From NCBI GenBank assembly GCA_964463135.1, contig CAYXBA010000001.1, forward strand, positions 186,001 through 250,000: a DNA stretch of 64,000 nt, written 5' to 3'. Below the pieces are notes generated by a model. It ran no database searches and was not told the origin of the DNA. It saw nothing but the letters and a program-made list of their open reading frames with translations. This stretch comes from UBA6898 sp964463135. GTDB taxonomy: Bacteria > Nitrospirota > Thermodesulfovibrionia > Thermodesulfovibrionales > UBA6898. Positions 40,086 to 50,200 of this stretch are shown here, piece by piece; positions within the stretch are counted from its first letter, which is position 1; each line of letters begins with the position of its first letter. The position numbers and the translations under genes are program-made.

Positions 40086-43000
40086 ATGAAAAAACGATTC
40101 TCTGCCATTATTTTGCTCCTGCTATTTTGCGCGCTCCCGTCTTTCATCACGGCCGAGGAGATCAAGCAGCCTCCAGTTCCTGTGCCTGTCATCGTGCCGA
40201 CAGCAAAGGTCGAGATATTTTCCCCGCAGGGAGAGGTGAAGAATGTCAGGCAGGTTTCGGTTCGCTTTTCCGAGCAGATGGTCGCTTTCGGCGACCCCCG
40301 CATGGTCGATCCCTTTGATATCCAATGCGCGGAAAAAGGGAACGGCCGCTGGGCTGACGGGAAGAATTGGGCGTACGATTTCGAGAGAGATCTTCCGGCC
40401 GGTGTTGTCTGTGACTTTTCCCTCAAAGCTGACCTCAGGAGCCTTTCGAACATGGCCATGTCCGGTCAGCAAAAATATTCCTTCTCCACTGGCGGACCTG
40501 CGATCAAAGAGGCGGTCCCCGGCGAGGGGAGCGAAAATATCAGTGAAGACCAGATCTTCATCCTGAAGCTCGACGCAGAGGCAGACGAACAGTCGATACT
40601 GGCGAATGTCTCCTGCGCAATAGAGGGCATACAGGAGAGGGTCAGGATAAGACTGATCACAGGAGAGGAAAAAGAGAGGATAGAAAGAGAGCAATACCAC
40701 CTCAAGAACATTCCTCATATTCTGGTCCGGTGTGTCCAGAATTTTCCGAACCATGCAGTGGTAAAGCTGATATGGGGGAAGGGGATTACCTCGATCAGCG
40801 GAGTGAAGACAACGGCTGATCAGGTATTGAGCTTCAGGGTCCGCGATCCCTTTAAGGCCACCTTCAGATGCAAAAGGGAGAATGCAAAGGCCAACTGCAT
40901 ACCCATTCTGCCGATGCAGCTCAATTTCTCTGCACCTGTTTCCTGGGACTTTGCAAGGAAGATTATCATGAAGGCAGAGGGAAGGACCTATAAGCCGGAA
41001 AAAGCGGCCTCTTATGGATATGAAGATGAAGAGTCCGAAGGAGAGGCTGAGGGGCCGGCGCCTGGAGAGACAGATGAGAACACTGTGTATGGTGTTACGT
41101 TCAAAGGCCCCTTCCCGGAGAACAGCTCTTTTTCGGTCGTCCTGCCGCAGGACCTGAAGGACGATGCAGGCAGGAGCCTTGAGAATAAGGACCGCTTTCC
41201 TCTTGCGGTGAAGACCGATGCCTTCCCCCCGCTTGCCAAGTTCGCTGCCCGTTTTGGCATCATCGAACTGAAAGGGGATGTAACCCTGCCGGTCACGCTC
41301 AGGAACCTCGAGAAAGAAGTTGCGGCGCGGATTGTGGCAGTTGACCGGGAGAAAGATGGCCCTGCAGGACAGGAGAAGAAGGCTGATAGCGTAAAAGGCC
41401 TGAAGGGCAGAATGCAGAAGGTCAGTGCGCTGCGGGAAGAAAAGATCATCTCGTGGCTCAGAAAAGTTGCCGCAGCTCGCAGGGATGCATCGATCCTGAA
41501 TGCTGAGGCTGGGGCGCAGGAATTTTTTGTGCCAAAGCCTGAAGGCGCCAGGGCCTTCGAAGTTGTCGGCATCCCTCTCAGGGACCCGGGCCTTTATGTT
41601 GTCGAGATGGAGAGCCAGATCCTCGGCGCCTCGCTCCTTGGCCAGCAGGCTCCGCTGTATGTTCCGACTGCAGCGCTTGTTACGAATCTGTCCGCACATT
41701 TCAAATGGGGCAGGGAATCTTCCCTGGTATGGGTCACGACACTGGACAAGGCAGGTCCGGTCAGGGATGCTGATATCTCGATACGGGACTGCAACGGCAA
41801 AGAGCTCTGGAAGGGAAAGACCAATGCAGAGGGTATCGCGGCAATAAAGAAGCATCTGCCTTCGGAGAGCGAACTGCCGCGGTGTAATGGGGATATCAAT
41901 CACAGCGAAGCAGCTTCGGCACTGCAGGGCATTGACAGCGGTCTTTTCGTCTTTGCGAAGAGCAAAAATGATATGACCATTGTCCACTCAAACTGGGATG
42001 AGGGCATTGAGCCTTGGCGGTTCAATCTCCCGGGGCCGGATTACCGCGGACCAATAAAGGCGCATACGATATTTGACCGCAGTCTGCTGAGGGCCGGTGA
42101 GACGGTCCATATGAAGCACCTCATCCGCAAGCATGTCATGGCAGGTTTTTCCCAGGTCGACGAACTGCCGAAGGCCCTGCTGATCCAACACAGCGGCAGC
42201 TCGCAGCGGTACGAATTCCCGCTGAAGTGGGACAACCAGGGCATTGCCGAGACCGAATGGGTGGTCCCGAAAGATGCGAAGCTCGGCATGTACGAGGTTT
42301 CTTTTCTGAAGAAGCCTTCAGAAAAGAAACAGGAGAGGACTGCTGTCGGCGGGTACGAAGCAGGCGATGAGTCCTATTATTTCCCTGACGGCTGGGTCTC
42401 TGGCTCTTTCCGGGTCGAGGAGTTCAGAGTTCCGTTGATGAAGGCGATCATACAGCCGCCGAAAGAACCGCTGGTCAGGGCAAAGAAGGCAGAGCTCGAT
42501 CTGTACGTTTCCTATCTTTCAGGCGGCGGCGCGGGTGCCATGTCTGTCAAACTGCGGAGTCAGGTGCTGCGCAAATATCTGAACTATCCTGATTACGAGG
42601 ATTTCTTTTTCTCGAACGGAGAGGTGAAGGAAGAGGTCCTGAGGCGGGGACGGTACGACTCTGAGGAAGAGGCACAGCGGAGCAAACCAAAGATCCAGAC
42701 GAAAGAGCTTGTCCTGGAGAAGACCGGAAGTCTGAGAACAACGATAGAGGATCTGCCGGCCGTAACACAGCCCCACGACGTACAGACAGAACTTGAGTTC
42801 AGGGACCCCAACGGCGAGGTCCAGACTGTTTCGCAGAGGATACCGCTCTGGCCGTCAAGTCTGAATATCGGCATCAAGCCTGATTCATGGGCAGCTGCAG
42901 AGGAGTCCTTTAAATTCCATGTTGCGGTTTTGGACATTGGAGGTGAGCCTGCTGCTGACCGCGATGTAAAGGTCGACCTCTTCCAGAAGAAGTTCTTCTC

Positions 43001-45899
43001 GCACAGGAAGAGGCTTGTGGGCGGGTTCTATTCCTATGAACATGTTTCAGAGACAAAGAAGCTCAAACAGATCTGCGAGGGCAGGACAGATGCAAAGGGG
43101 TTCCTGGTCTGCGAGGTGCAGTCGCCGGTGACCGGCAATGTCATTCTTCAGGCAAAGACCGCGGATGATGCAGGAAATATTTCGGCTGCGCACAGGGAAG
43201 TTTGGATCGCAGGAAAGGGGCAGTGGTGGTTCGATGTCTCTGACAATGACAGGATCGACCTGTTGCCTGAAAAGAAGCGGTATGAGCCGGGTGACATTGC
43301 CAGATTCCAGGTGCGCATGCCGTTCAGGGACGCGACCGCGTTGGTCACAATCGAACGTGAAGGTATTGTCGAGACCTATCTGAAGAAACTTTCTGGTGAA
43401 TCTCCCATGATCGAAGTACCGATCAGGGACAACTATGCGCCGAATGTCTTTGTCTCTGCGCTGATCGTCAGGGGCAGGGTCTCTGATCTGCAGCCGACTG
43501 CCATGGTCGATCTCGGCAAGCCTGCTTTTAAACTCGGCATAGCAGAGATCAATGTCGGCTGGAAGGCCCATGAGCTGAATGTCGCGGTCGTGCCGGAGCG
43601 GGAGGTCTATAAGGTAAGGGAAAAGGCGCGCGTTCGCATCAAGGTCAAGCGGGCAGATGGAAAGGCCCTGCCGAAGAACAGTGAGGTCGCAATTGCTGCT
43701 GTTGATGAAGGGCTCCTTGAACTGATGCCGAACCAGAGCTGGAAACTGCTCGACTCAATGATGGGCAGACGCGGTTATGAAGTCAGCACAGCCACAGCGC
43801 AGATGCAGGTTGTGGGCAAGAGGCATTACGGCCTCAAGGCCCTGCCGCAGGGCGGCGGCGGAGGCAGGCAGTCAACGCGTGAACTCTTTGATACGCTGCT
43901 GCTCTGGAAGGGACGGGTGAAGCTCAATGATAAGGGCGAGGCCTCAGTAGAGATTCCGCTCAATGACTCGCTCACCGGATTCAGGATCGTTGCTGTCGCG
44001 AACAGCGGCAACGGCCTCTTCGGCACCGGCCAGGCAGGCATACGGACAACGCAGGAGATCATGCTCCTCTCCGGTATCCCGCAGGTCGTTCGCGAAGGGG
44101 ATGTTTTCAATGCCGGCTTTACGGTCAGGAATGCCTCTGACCGGAAGATGGATATCGAGGTCAGCGGCGTAATGAAGGGATATGAGGACAAGGTCCTGGA
44201 CCCTATAACCGAATCGCTTGCCGCAGGTGAGGCAAAGGAGGTCGCATGGGAGGTCAAGGTCCCCCTGCGCATCCCGGGCCTGAGCTATGAAATATCGGTA
44301 AAGGAAAAAGGCGGCACTGCTGCAGACAGCATGAAGGTGAAACAGACGGTTGCAGAGGCAGTCCCTGTCCGGGTATTCCAGTCAACGCTTGCGCAGGTCG
44401 AGACATTCCTCGACATGGACGTTGAGCGGCCAAAGGATTCGATGCCGGGCAAGGGCGGGGTCACGGTTTCACTCAAGCCGAAACTATCGAACGGCCTCGG
44501 CGGTGTTGCCTGGTACATGAAACAGTACCCTTACACCTGCATGGAACAGAAGACATCCAAGGCAATCGCACTGCGGGATGAGGAACTCTGGAAGAAGGTC
44601 CTGGCCGAACTTCCGGCGCATCTCGACGGGGACGGCCTCGTGAAATATTTCCCGATCATGTCCCGCGGAAGCGACAGTCTTACTACATATATGCTTGCCA
44701 TATCCGATGAGGCAGGCTGGCCCATTCCTCAGGAGATACGGGAAAGGATGGAAGAAGGGCTCAAGGGTTTTGTCGAAGGCCGTGTGATCCGATATTCATC
44801 GCTGCCGACTGCTGACCTTTCGATACGCAAGCTTGCAGCGGTCGAGGCGCTCTCCAGGACCGGCAAGGCTGAACCGAAGATGCTCGGTTCTATCATGCTT
44901 GAGCCGAACCTCTGGCCGACCTCTGCAGTGCTCGACTGGACGAACCTGCTTTCCCGGATAAAGGATATTCCTGACCGTGAAAAGAGGCTGAAGGAGGCTG
45001 AGCAGATCATCAGGTCGCGGCTGAATTTCCAGGGAACTGTCATGGGCTTTTCGACAGAGAGCAGCGACAACCTCTGGTGGCTTATGCTCTCTGCAGATGT
45101 GAATGCGGTGAAGAGCGTACTCACCTTCCTGAACAGGGAGTCATGGAAAGAAGATATGCCGCGGCTGGTGCGCGGCGCTTTGGGCAGACAGCACAGGGGT
45201 TACTGGGGTCTGACGACTGCCAATGCCTGGGGTGTGCTTGCGATGGAAAAGTTCTCGAAAAAGTTCGAGGCAGTGGCACCGACAGGCTCAACGTCAGCGA
45301 CACTGGACCAGATCACCAGAAAGGTCGACTGGACAGGAAATGACGAGGGATTGAGCCTCAGGTTCAGCTGGCCCAAGGACAGGGAACTGCTGAGCGTGCA
45401 CCACGACGGCAGGGGCAAGCCATGGGTCATGCTCCAGAGTCTTGCTGCCATTCAGCTCAAGGAACCGCTGTCGAGCGGGTACAAGATAAAAAAATCTCTC
45501 CTGCCTGTTGAACAGAAGAACAAAGGAAAATGGTCAAAGGGCGATGTGGTGCGGGTGCGGCTCGAGATAGAGGCGCAGGCTGATATGACATGGGTCGTGG
45601 TGCAGGACCCGATACCGGCGGGCTCAAACATCCTCGGCACAGGGCTCGGCAGGGATTCGCAGATCATGACATCAGGAGAGAAGCAAGAGGGCTGGGTCTG
45701 GCCTGCGTTTGAAGAGCGTTCGTTCGAGGCGTTCAGGGCGTATTATGAATTTGTGCCGAAGGGGTCATGGACGGTTGAATACACGGTAAGGCTGAACAAC
45801 AGCGGGACATTCTCCCTGCCGACAACACGCGCTGAAGCGCTGTACGCTCCTGAGATGTTCGGCGAACTGCCGAATAAGAAGATCGAGGTGGGAGAGTAA
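40086..45899 (+). CDS. bacterial alpha-2-macroglobulin family protein (YfhM-like)
   Basis: A 1937-residue periplasmic protease-trap protein with a signal peptide (IILLLLFCALPSFITA). Its multiple beta-sandwich MG domains include AHTIFDRSLLRAGETVHMKHLIR. The central A2M region DTLLLWKGRVKLNDKGEASVEIPLNDSLTGFRIVAVA is diagnostic. The thioester motif CMEQ at about residue 1485 (YPYTCMEQKTSKAIA) is intact, so the protein should trap proteases covalently. The ATG at 40086 has a TGGAGGG ribosome site; the frame is open 27 bases further upstream. A lipobox is not evident. pbpC follows, as in other bacteria. Confidence 0.95.
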   Translation: MKKRFSAIILLLLFCALPSFITAEEIKQPPVPVPVIVPTAKVEIFSPQGEVKNVRQVSVRFSEQMVAFGDPRMVDPFDIQCAEKGNGRWADGKNWAYDFERDLPAGVVCDFSLKADLRSLSNMAMSGQQKYSFSTGGPAIKEAVPGEGSENISEDQIFILKLDAEADEQSILANVSCAIEGIQERVRIRLITGEEKERIEREQYHLKNIPHILVRCVQNFPNHAVVKLIWGKGITSISGVKTTADQVLSFRVRDPFKATFRCKRENAKANCIPILPMQLNFSAPVSWDFARKIIMKAEGRTYKPEKAASYGYEDEESEGEAEGPAPGETDENTVYGVTFKGPFPENSSFSVVLPQDLKDDAGRSLENKDRFPLAVKTDAFPPLAKFAARFGIIELKGDVTLPVTLRNLEKEVAARIVAVDREKDGPAGQEKKADSVKGLKGRMQKVSALREEKIISWLRKVAAARRDASILNAEAGAQEFFVPKPEGARAFEVVGIPLRDPGLYVVEMESQILGASLLGQQAPLYVPTAALVTNLSAHFKWGRESSLVWVTTLDKAGPVRDADISIRDCNGKELWKGKTNAEGIAAIKKHLPSESELPRCNGDINHSEAASALQGIDSGLFVFAKSKNDMTIVHSNWDEGIEPWRFNLPGPDYRGPIKAHTIFDRSLLRAGETVHMKHLIRKHVMAGFSQVDELPKALLIQHSGSSQRYEFPLKWDNQGIAETEWVVPKDAKLGMYEVSFLKKPSEKKQERTAVGGYEAGDESYYFPDGWVSGSFRVEEFRVPLMKAIIQPPKEPLVRAKKAELDLYVSYLSGGGAGAMSVKLRSQVLRKYLNYPDYEDFFFSNGEVKEEVLRRGRYDSEEEAQRSKPKIQTKELVLEKTGSLRTTIEDLPAVTQPHDVQTELEFRDPNGEVQTVSQRIPLWPSSLNIGIKPDSWAAAEESFKFHVAVLDIGGEPAADRDVKVDLFQKKFFSHRKRLVGGFYSYEHVSETKKLKQICEGRTDAKGFLVCEVQSPVTGNVILQAKTADDAGNISAAHREVWIAGKGQWWFDVSDNDRIDLLPEKKRYEPGDIARFQVRMPFRDATALVTIEREGIVETYLKKLSGESPMIEVPIRDNYAPNVFVSALIVRGRVSDLQPTAMVDLGKPAFKLGIAEINVGWKAHELNVAVVPEREVYKVREKARVRIKVKRADGKALPKNSEVAIAAVDEGLLELMPNQSWKLLDSMMGRRGYEVSTATAQMQVVGKRHYGLKALPQGGGGGRQSTRELFDTLLLWKGRVKLNDKGEASVEIPLNDSLTGFRIVAVANSGNGLFGTGQAGIRTTQEIMLLSGIPQVVREGDVFNAGFTVRNASDRKMDIEVSGVMKGYEDKVLDPITESLAAGEAKEVAWEVKVPLRIPGLSYEISVKEKGGTAADSMKVKQTVAEAVPVRVFQSTLAQVETFLDMDVERPKDSMPGKGGVTVSLKPKLSNGLGGVAWYMKQYPYTCMEQKTSKAIALRDEELWKKVLAELPAHLDGDGLVKYFPIMSRGSDSLTTYMLAISDEAGWPIPQEIRERMEEGLKGFVEGRVIRYSSLPTADLSIRKLAAVEALSRTGKAEPKMLGSIMLEPNLWPTSAVLDWTNLLSRIKDIPDREKRLKEAEQIIRSRLNFQGTVMGFSTESSDNLWWLMLSADVNAVKSVLTFLNRESWKEDMPRLVRGALGRQHRGYWGLTTANAWGVLAMEKFSKKFEAVAPTGSTSATLDQITRKVDWTGNDEGLSLRFSWPKDRELLSVHHDGRGKPWVMLQSLAAIQLKEPLSSGYKIKKSLLPVEQKNKGKWSKGDVVRVRLEIEAQADMTWVVVQDPIPAGSNILGTGLGRDSQIMTSGEKQEGWVWPAFEERSFEAFRAYYEFVPKGSWTVEYTVRLNNSGTFSLPTTRAEALYAPEMFGELPNKKIEVGE

Positions 45900-45979
45900 G
45901 GGCAAGAAAGAAGTTGTTTTTGCTGGAGGGTAGAGACGGTGAAAAGCCCTGCAATGCGACATTATTTTAGGTGAGAGCG

Positions 45980-46129
45980 ATGAACGATATTTTTGTGAGA
46001 AATGAATTACTGACACGCATCGTCTCTTGTTATACGAAGGCTGCTTCGGTGTCGCAGGCAGTGCATTCTCACCGTCTCTACACCTCCTGTCAGTGCTTTC
46101 GTACCAACGTCAGGACTAATTCAGAATGA
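45980..46129 (+). CDS. possible 49-residue leader ORF before pbpC
   Basis: The 226-base gap between the macroglobulin gene and pbpC contains an ATG (45980) preceded by AGGTGAG, and the frame runs to a TGA that overlaps the pbpC ATG (ATGA). pbpC itself has no good ribosome site, so translation of this ORF could be coupled to pbpC. The peptide has no recognisable domain and contains several Cys and Arg. It may be chance. Confidence 0.25.
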   Translation: MNDIFVRNELLTRIVSCYTKAASVSQAVHSHRLYTSCQCFRTNVRTNSE

Positions 46130-48243
46130 AGAAGCAGATTGCGGTCTTGGTCATTCTTCTTATGACAGGGAGTTACGCATATGCCCTGCCCTCATTTGAG
46201 GATGTAAGAAAGTCGTACAAAAAATCGGATGCAGTGCTGCTGGACAGGCACGGCAAGGTGATCCATGAGCTCAGGGTCGATGCCAAAGGCAGGAGGCTCG
46301 ACTGGAAAGAACTGAAGGATATCTCTCCTGCATTGATCGCGGCCGTACTCCATACCGAGGACAAGCGCTTCTATGAACATCACGGCGTTGACTGGAAGGC
46401 TGCCGGCGCTGCAGCCATAAAAAATATCTTCAGCAATACTCAGCGCGGTGCAAGTACGATCAGCATGCAGGTAGCTGCCATGCTCAATAAAGAGCTGAGG
46501 CCAAAGGCAAAGAAGCGGAGCATCGGTCAGAAATGGGACCAGATGCAGGCTGCGCGTGAGCTTGAGGGGACATGGAAGAAAGATGAGGTCCTCGATGCCT
46601 ATCTCAATCTCGTCACCTTCAGGGGAGAGCTTCAGGGCATTGCAGCTTCAGCTCAGGGGCTTTTTGATAAGGACGCAACCGGTCTTGATGAACAGGAATC
46701 AGTCGTCCTCGCCTCCCTGATCAGGAGTCCGAATGCAGCTCCGAATGCGGTTGCCAACCGCGCCTGTATGCTTGCCGAATCCATGGGCCACAAGACAACG
46801 TGCGAAGACCTGAAGCTCCTTGCAGCGAAGACCCTTGTCGGCCCCTATGGCGTGAAGCAGGGAACAGGACTTGCCCCGCAGGTTGCGCAGAAACTTCTGA
46901 AGAACGGCATGACATCAGCATTCTCTACTCTTGACACAGGACTTCAGCGCTTTGCCTCGGACACGCTTCAATATCATCTTGCTGCCGTGAAAAAGCAGAA
47001 TGTGCATGATGGTGCCGTGCTTGTTGCTGACAACAGGACAGGAGAGATACTTGCCTATGTGGCCAACAGCGGCGACCTTTCAAGCGCACGCTATGTGGAC
47101 GGCATTGTCGCTCGCAGACAGGCAGGTTCCACGCTCAAGCCCTTTCTGTATGGACTCGCCTTTGACCGCCGTTTGCTGAACCCCTCGTCAGTTCTCATCG
47201 ACAGTCCCCTTGATGTCCCTACTGCCTATGGCGTGTACAGGCCGGAAAATTATGACAATGACTTTAAGGGGCCTGTTCAGGCGCGTGATGCCCTTGCCTC
47301 GTCATTGAACGTGCCTGCGGTCAAGACACTCACACTTGTGGGGGTCGGGGCCTTTGTGTCCAAACTGGGCGAGGCCGGATTCGGTCAGCTCGAATCCGAA
47401 GAGCAGTATGGCTTTTCGATCGCGCTCGGCACAGCCGATGTAACGCTGTATGAACTGGTGAATGCATACAGGACGCTTGCCAATCGCGGCGTATGGTCAG
47501 AGCTGAAAATAACGTCAGTAAAAAGTACTGCAAAAAAGCGGAGGGTCTATTCTGAAGAGGCTGCCCTGCTTGTATCCGATATCCTGTCAGACAGGGAGGC
47601 GCGGAGCATCACTTTCGGCCTTGAAAATCCTCTGTCCACAAAATTCTGGACCGCGGTGAAGACCGGCACGTCCAAGGACATGCGGGACAACTGGTGCATC
47701 GGCTACTCCGAACGGTACACGGTCGGCGTATGGGTCGGCAATTTCAGCGGTGAGCCGATGTGGAATGTGTCAGGCATGACCGGTGCTGCACCGGTCTGGC
47801 ACGAGGTGATGGGGTATCTGCATGCAAAGGTCCCGAGCAGGCCCATGAAGATGCCAAAATATATGGTCCTGCAGGCAGGAAATGCCCGAACGTTTGATCT
47901 GCAGAAGAAGGAATTTGCCATCAAAGGCGCTGAGACAGTTTCCCAGCAGTCGGAACCGGTAGTTACTTCAGGGACGTCTTCTTCCCTGCAGAGGATCATC
48001 TACCCTGCCCAGGGCATGATCATCGCCCTGGACCCTGATATACCGGAAGACCGTCAGCGGGTCTTCTTTGAAGCGGATGTGCAGGGCGATCTTCTCCGCT
48101 GGAGACTGAACAGCACTGAGATAGGCAGGGCATCAGAAACGATTTCGTGGAAACCTCTGCCCGGAACATATACAATATCACTTATAGACGCTGATGATGC
48201 GGTCATCGATTCCGTCAATTTTTATGTGAAGGGCAACAACTAG
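46126..48243 (+). CDS. pbpC: penicillin-binding protein 1C
   Basis: A 705-residue bifunctional peptidoglycan synthase. After a short signal/anchor segment, the GT51 transglycosylase domain has VLHTEDKRFYEHHGVDWKA (catalytic Glu) and RGASTISMQVAAML. The transpeptidase domain has GSTLKPFLYGLAFDRR (active-site Ser-x-x-Lys), SSLNVPAVK and KTGTSKDMRDNW. The C-terminal BiPBP_C domain ends YTISLIDADDAVIDSVNFYVKG. Its pairing with an alpha-2-macroglobulin gene is the known YfhM-PbpC arrangement, thought to guard the periplasm and repair wall after damage. Confidence 0.96.
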   Translation: MKKQIAVLVILLMTGSYAYALPSFEDVRKSYKKSDAVLLDRHGKVIHELRVDAKGRRLDWKELKDISPALIAAVLHTEDKRFYEHHGVDWKAAGAAAIKNIFSNTQRGASTISMQVAAMLNKELRPKAKKRSIGQKWDQMQAARELEGTWKKDEVLDAYLNLVTFRGELQGIAASAQGLFDKDATGLDEQESVVLASLIRSPNAAPNAVANRACMLAESMGHKTTCEDLKLLAAKTLVGPYGVKQGTGLAPQVAQKLLKNGMTSAFSTLDTGLQRFASDTLQYHLAAVKKQNVHDGAVLVADNRTGEILAYVANSGDLSSARYVDGIVARRQAGSTLKPFLYGLAFDRRLLNPSSVLIDSPLDVPTAYGVYRPENYDNDFKGPVQARDALASSLNVPAVKTLTLVGVGAFVSKLGEAGFGQLESEEQYGFSIALGTADVTLYELVNAYRTLANRGVWSELKITSVKSTAKKRRVYSEEAALLVSDILSDREARSITFGLENPLSTKFWTAVKTGTSKDMRDNWCIGYSERYTVGVWVGNFSGEPMWNVSGMTGAAPVWHEVMGYLHAKVPSRPMKMPKYMVLQAGNARTFDLQKKEFAIKGAETVSQQSEPVVTSGTSSSLQRIIYPAQGMIIALDPDIPEDRQRVFFEADVQGDLLRWRLNSTEIGRASETISWKPLPGTYTISLIDADDAVIDSVNFYVKGNN

Positions 48244-48246
48244 ATC

Positions 48247-49608
48247 ATGTCCAAAACGAAAACCTTCTATCAGTGCCAATCCTGCGGTTACGGCAGCCCC
48301 AAGTGGCTCGGCAAATGTCCTGACTGCAATGCATGGAACAGCTTTGTGGAAGAGCGGGAAGCCCCGTCCAGCCGCAAGGGCTCTCTCCAGCCTTCGATGA
48401 AAACCGAGCCTATCCTGCTGCAGGAGATAGAGGGCATATCCGAGAAGAGGATCTCGACCGGCATTCAGGAGTTCGACCGGGTATTGGGCGGCGGTGTTGT
48501 TGCAGGCTCGGTAATCCTTGTGGGCGGCGACCCGGGCATCGGTAAATCAACGCTTCTGCTCCAGGCCTTTGCCGGCCTTTCCCGAAAGACCGGGAAACTG
48601 CTTTACGTCTCTGGTGAGGAATCGCCGCAGCAGATCAAGATGCGGGCAGAGAGGCTTTCGGTGGATGCTGAGAATATCATCCTGCTGCCCGAGACATCGC
48701 TTGAAGGCATTCTGGATGCGGCTAAAAAAATAAAGCCTGATGCCATGGTGGTCGATTCCATCCAGACCGTCTTTACGCAGGAACTCATGTCTGCCCCCGG
48801 GTCCGTGGGCCAGGTGCGGGAATGCGCTGCAAAGCTGATGCTCCATGCAAAACGGACCCATCTGCCGGTCTTCCTTGTCGGCCATGTCACGAAAGAGGGC
48901 ACGATCGCAGGACCGCGCGTTCTTGAGCATATTGTGGACACAGTGCTCTATTTTGAAGGGGACCGCGGACACTCCTATCGTGTCCTGCGTACCATGAAGA
49001 ACCGCTTCGGTTCGACCAATGAGATCGGTATTTTCGAGATGTCTGATGCAGGCCTCAGGGAAGTGGACAACCCTTCAGAGCTTTTTCTTTCGGAGCGGCC
49101 CAGGAATGTATCCGGCTCGACCGTTGTCGCCTGCCTGGAAGGCACGCGGCCGCTCATGGTCGAGATACAGGCACTGGTATCCCAGACGAACTTCGGTATG
49201 CCGAGGCGGACATCGATCGGTGTTGACTTCAACAGGGTGAACCTCCTGATCGCAGTCCTCGAAAAGCGGGCCGGCCTGCATCTCGGCGGCATGGACATCT
49301 TTATCAATATTGTCGGCGGCCTGAAGATCATCGAACCGGCAGTCGATCTCGGCATTATCGCAACCATCGCATCTTCGGGCCGGGAAAAACCGATCGGGCC
49401 CGGCATCTGCGTATTTGGCGAGGTCGGGCTTTCCGGCGAGATCCGGGCGGTTGCACAGGCAGAGACGCGTCTGAAAGAGGCGGCAAAGATCGGGTTTGAA
49501 CGGGCTGTTATACCCGCAGGCAATGCGGAAAAGATGAAGGGAAAACAGGAGATCGATATCATAGGAGTAAGGAACTGTGACGAATTTCTTAAAGCTGTTC
49601 TTCGTTAG
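48247..49608 (+). CDS. radA: DNA repair protein RadA
   Basis: A branch-migration ATPase acting with RecA in recombination. The 453-residue protein has the N-terminal zinc finger CQSCGYGSPKWLGKCPDCNAW, the RecA-like core with Walker A GGDPGIGKSTLL, Walker B AMVVDSIQTV, the RadA-specific KNRFGSTNEIG, and a C-terminal Lon-protease-like domain (GMDIFINIVGGLKIIEPAVDL). It starts four bases after pbpC and overlaps the next lipoprotein gene by 32 bases. Confidence 0.97.
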   Translation: MSKTKTFYQCQSCGYGSPKWLGKCPDCNAWNSFVEEREAPSSRKGSLQPSMKTEPILLQEIEGISEKRISTGIQEFDRVLGGGVVAGSVILVGGDPGIGKSTLLLQAFAGLSRKTGKLLYVSGEESPQQIKMRAERLSVDAENIILLPETSLEGILDAAKKIKPDAMVVDSIQTVFTQELMSAPGSVGQVRECAAKLMLHAKRTHLPVFLVGHVTKEGTIAGPRVLEHIVDTVLYFEGDRGHSYRVLRTMKNRFGSTNEIGIFEMSDAGLREVDNPSELFLSERPRNVSGSTVVACLEGTRPLMVEIQALVSQTNFGMPRRTSIGVDFNRVNLLIAVLEKRAGLHLGGMDIFINIVGGLKIIEPAVDLGIIATIASSGREKPIGPGICVFGEVGLSGEIRAVAQAETRLKEAAKIGFERAVIPAGNAEKMKGKQEIDIIGVRNCDEFLKAVLR

Positions 49609-50200
49609 CATGCTTGTGGCTGTCTCAGCCTGCGCACCGCAGAGGGTCGAACTGCCCTTTGAGCAGCGGAGCCTTGATGCTGTTCTTGCAGACCGTAAGG
49701 GCATCGAAAAAATAGATGCGGCCATGTCAGTGGTCTTCGAGAAGACCGACTCTGAGATGCATGGCGACGCAGTTGTCGATATTGCACAGGGCGGAGACAT
49801 GCATATGAAGGTCTATACGCTCGGCATACTTGCCATGGATATTGCTTCCAGGGATGGCAGGGTGAAAAGCACGCCGAAACTCGACAGGAGCAAGACCGCT
49901 ATCCTGACCCGGGGGTTGAGGGACAGCCTCTTCTGGTGGGACCTGGCCGATTTTACGGTCCAGGAGGAGAACGATCAGCTTGTCCTGCAGAATGCCACCA
50001 GGCAGGTCGTGCTCGACAGGAAGACCATGCTTCCCCAAAAACAGCGAATCTCTTTTGATGACGGCAAGCAGGTGACCGTGTTCTACGACATGCCTGCGCA
50101 GGCAAAGGGCGTCTGGTATCAGTCGAGGATGAGGATAGAACTTTCCCGCTATGTTGTTACGCTGACCGTGCGGGAGATCACGTTTACCGGGCGGATCTAG
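49577..50200 (+). CDS. putative outer-membrane lipoprotein
   Basis: A 207-residue protein starting with GTG behind AGGAGTAAGGA, inside the radA 3' end. The signal sequence ends VSACAPQ, a lipobox with Cys about 19. The rest is predicted beta-rich (HGDAVVDIAQGGDMHMKVYTLGILAMDIAS, LVLQNATRQVVLDRKTMLPQKQRISFDDGKQVTVFY), reminiscent of LolA/LolB-like or DUF4292 lipoproteins. That similarity is an impression and not a firm assignment. The stop shares the palindrome CTAG with the stop of the convergent gene. Confidence 0.75.
   Translation: MTNFLKLFFVSMLVAVSACAPQRVELPFEQRSLDAVLADRKGIEKIDAAMSVVFEKTDSEMHGDAVVDIAQGGDMHMKVYTLGILAMDIASRDGRVKSTPKLDRSKTAILTRGLRDSLFWWDLADFTVQEENDQLVLQNATRQVVLDRKTMLPQKQRISFDDGKQVTVFYDMPAQAKGVWYQSRMRIELSRYVVTLTVREITFTGRI

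Noticed and set aside
40122..41987. 621-codon open frame on the minus strand
   Set aside because: Shadow of the alpha-2-macroglobulin gene; composition is Arg/Cys/His-rich and unlike a protein.
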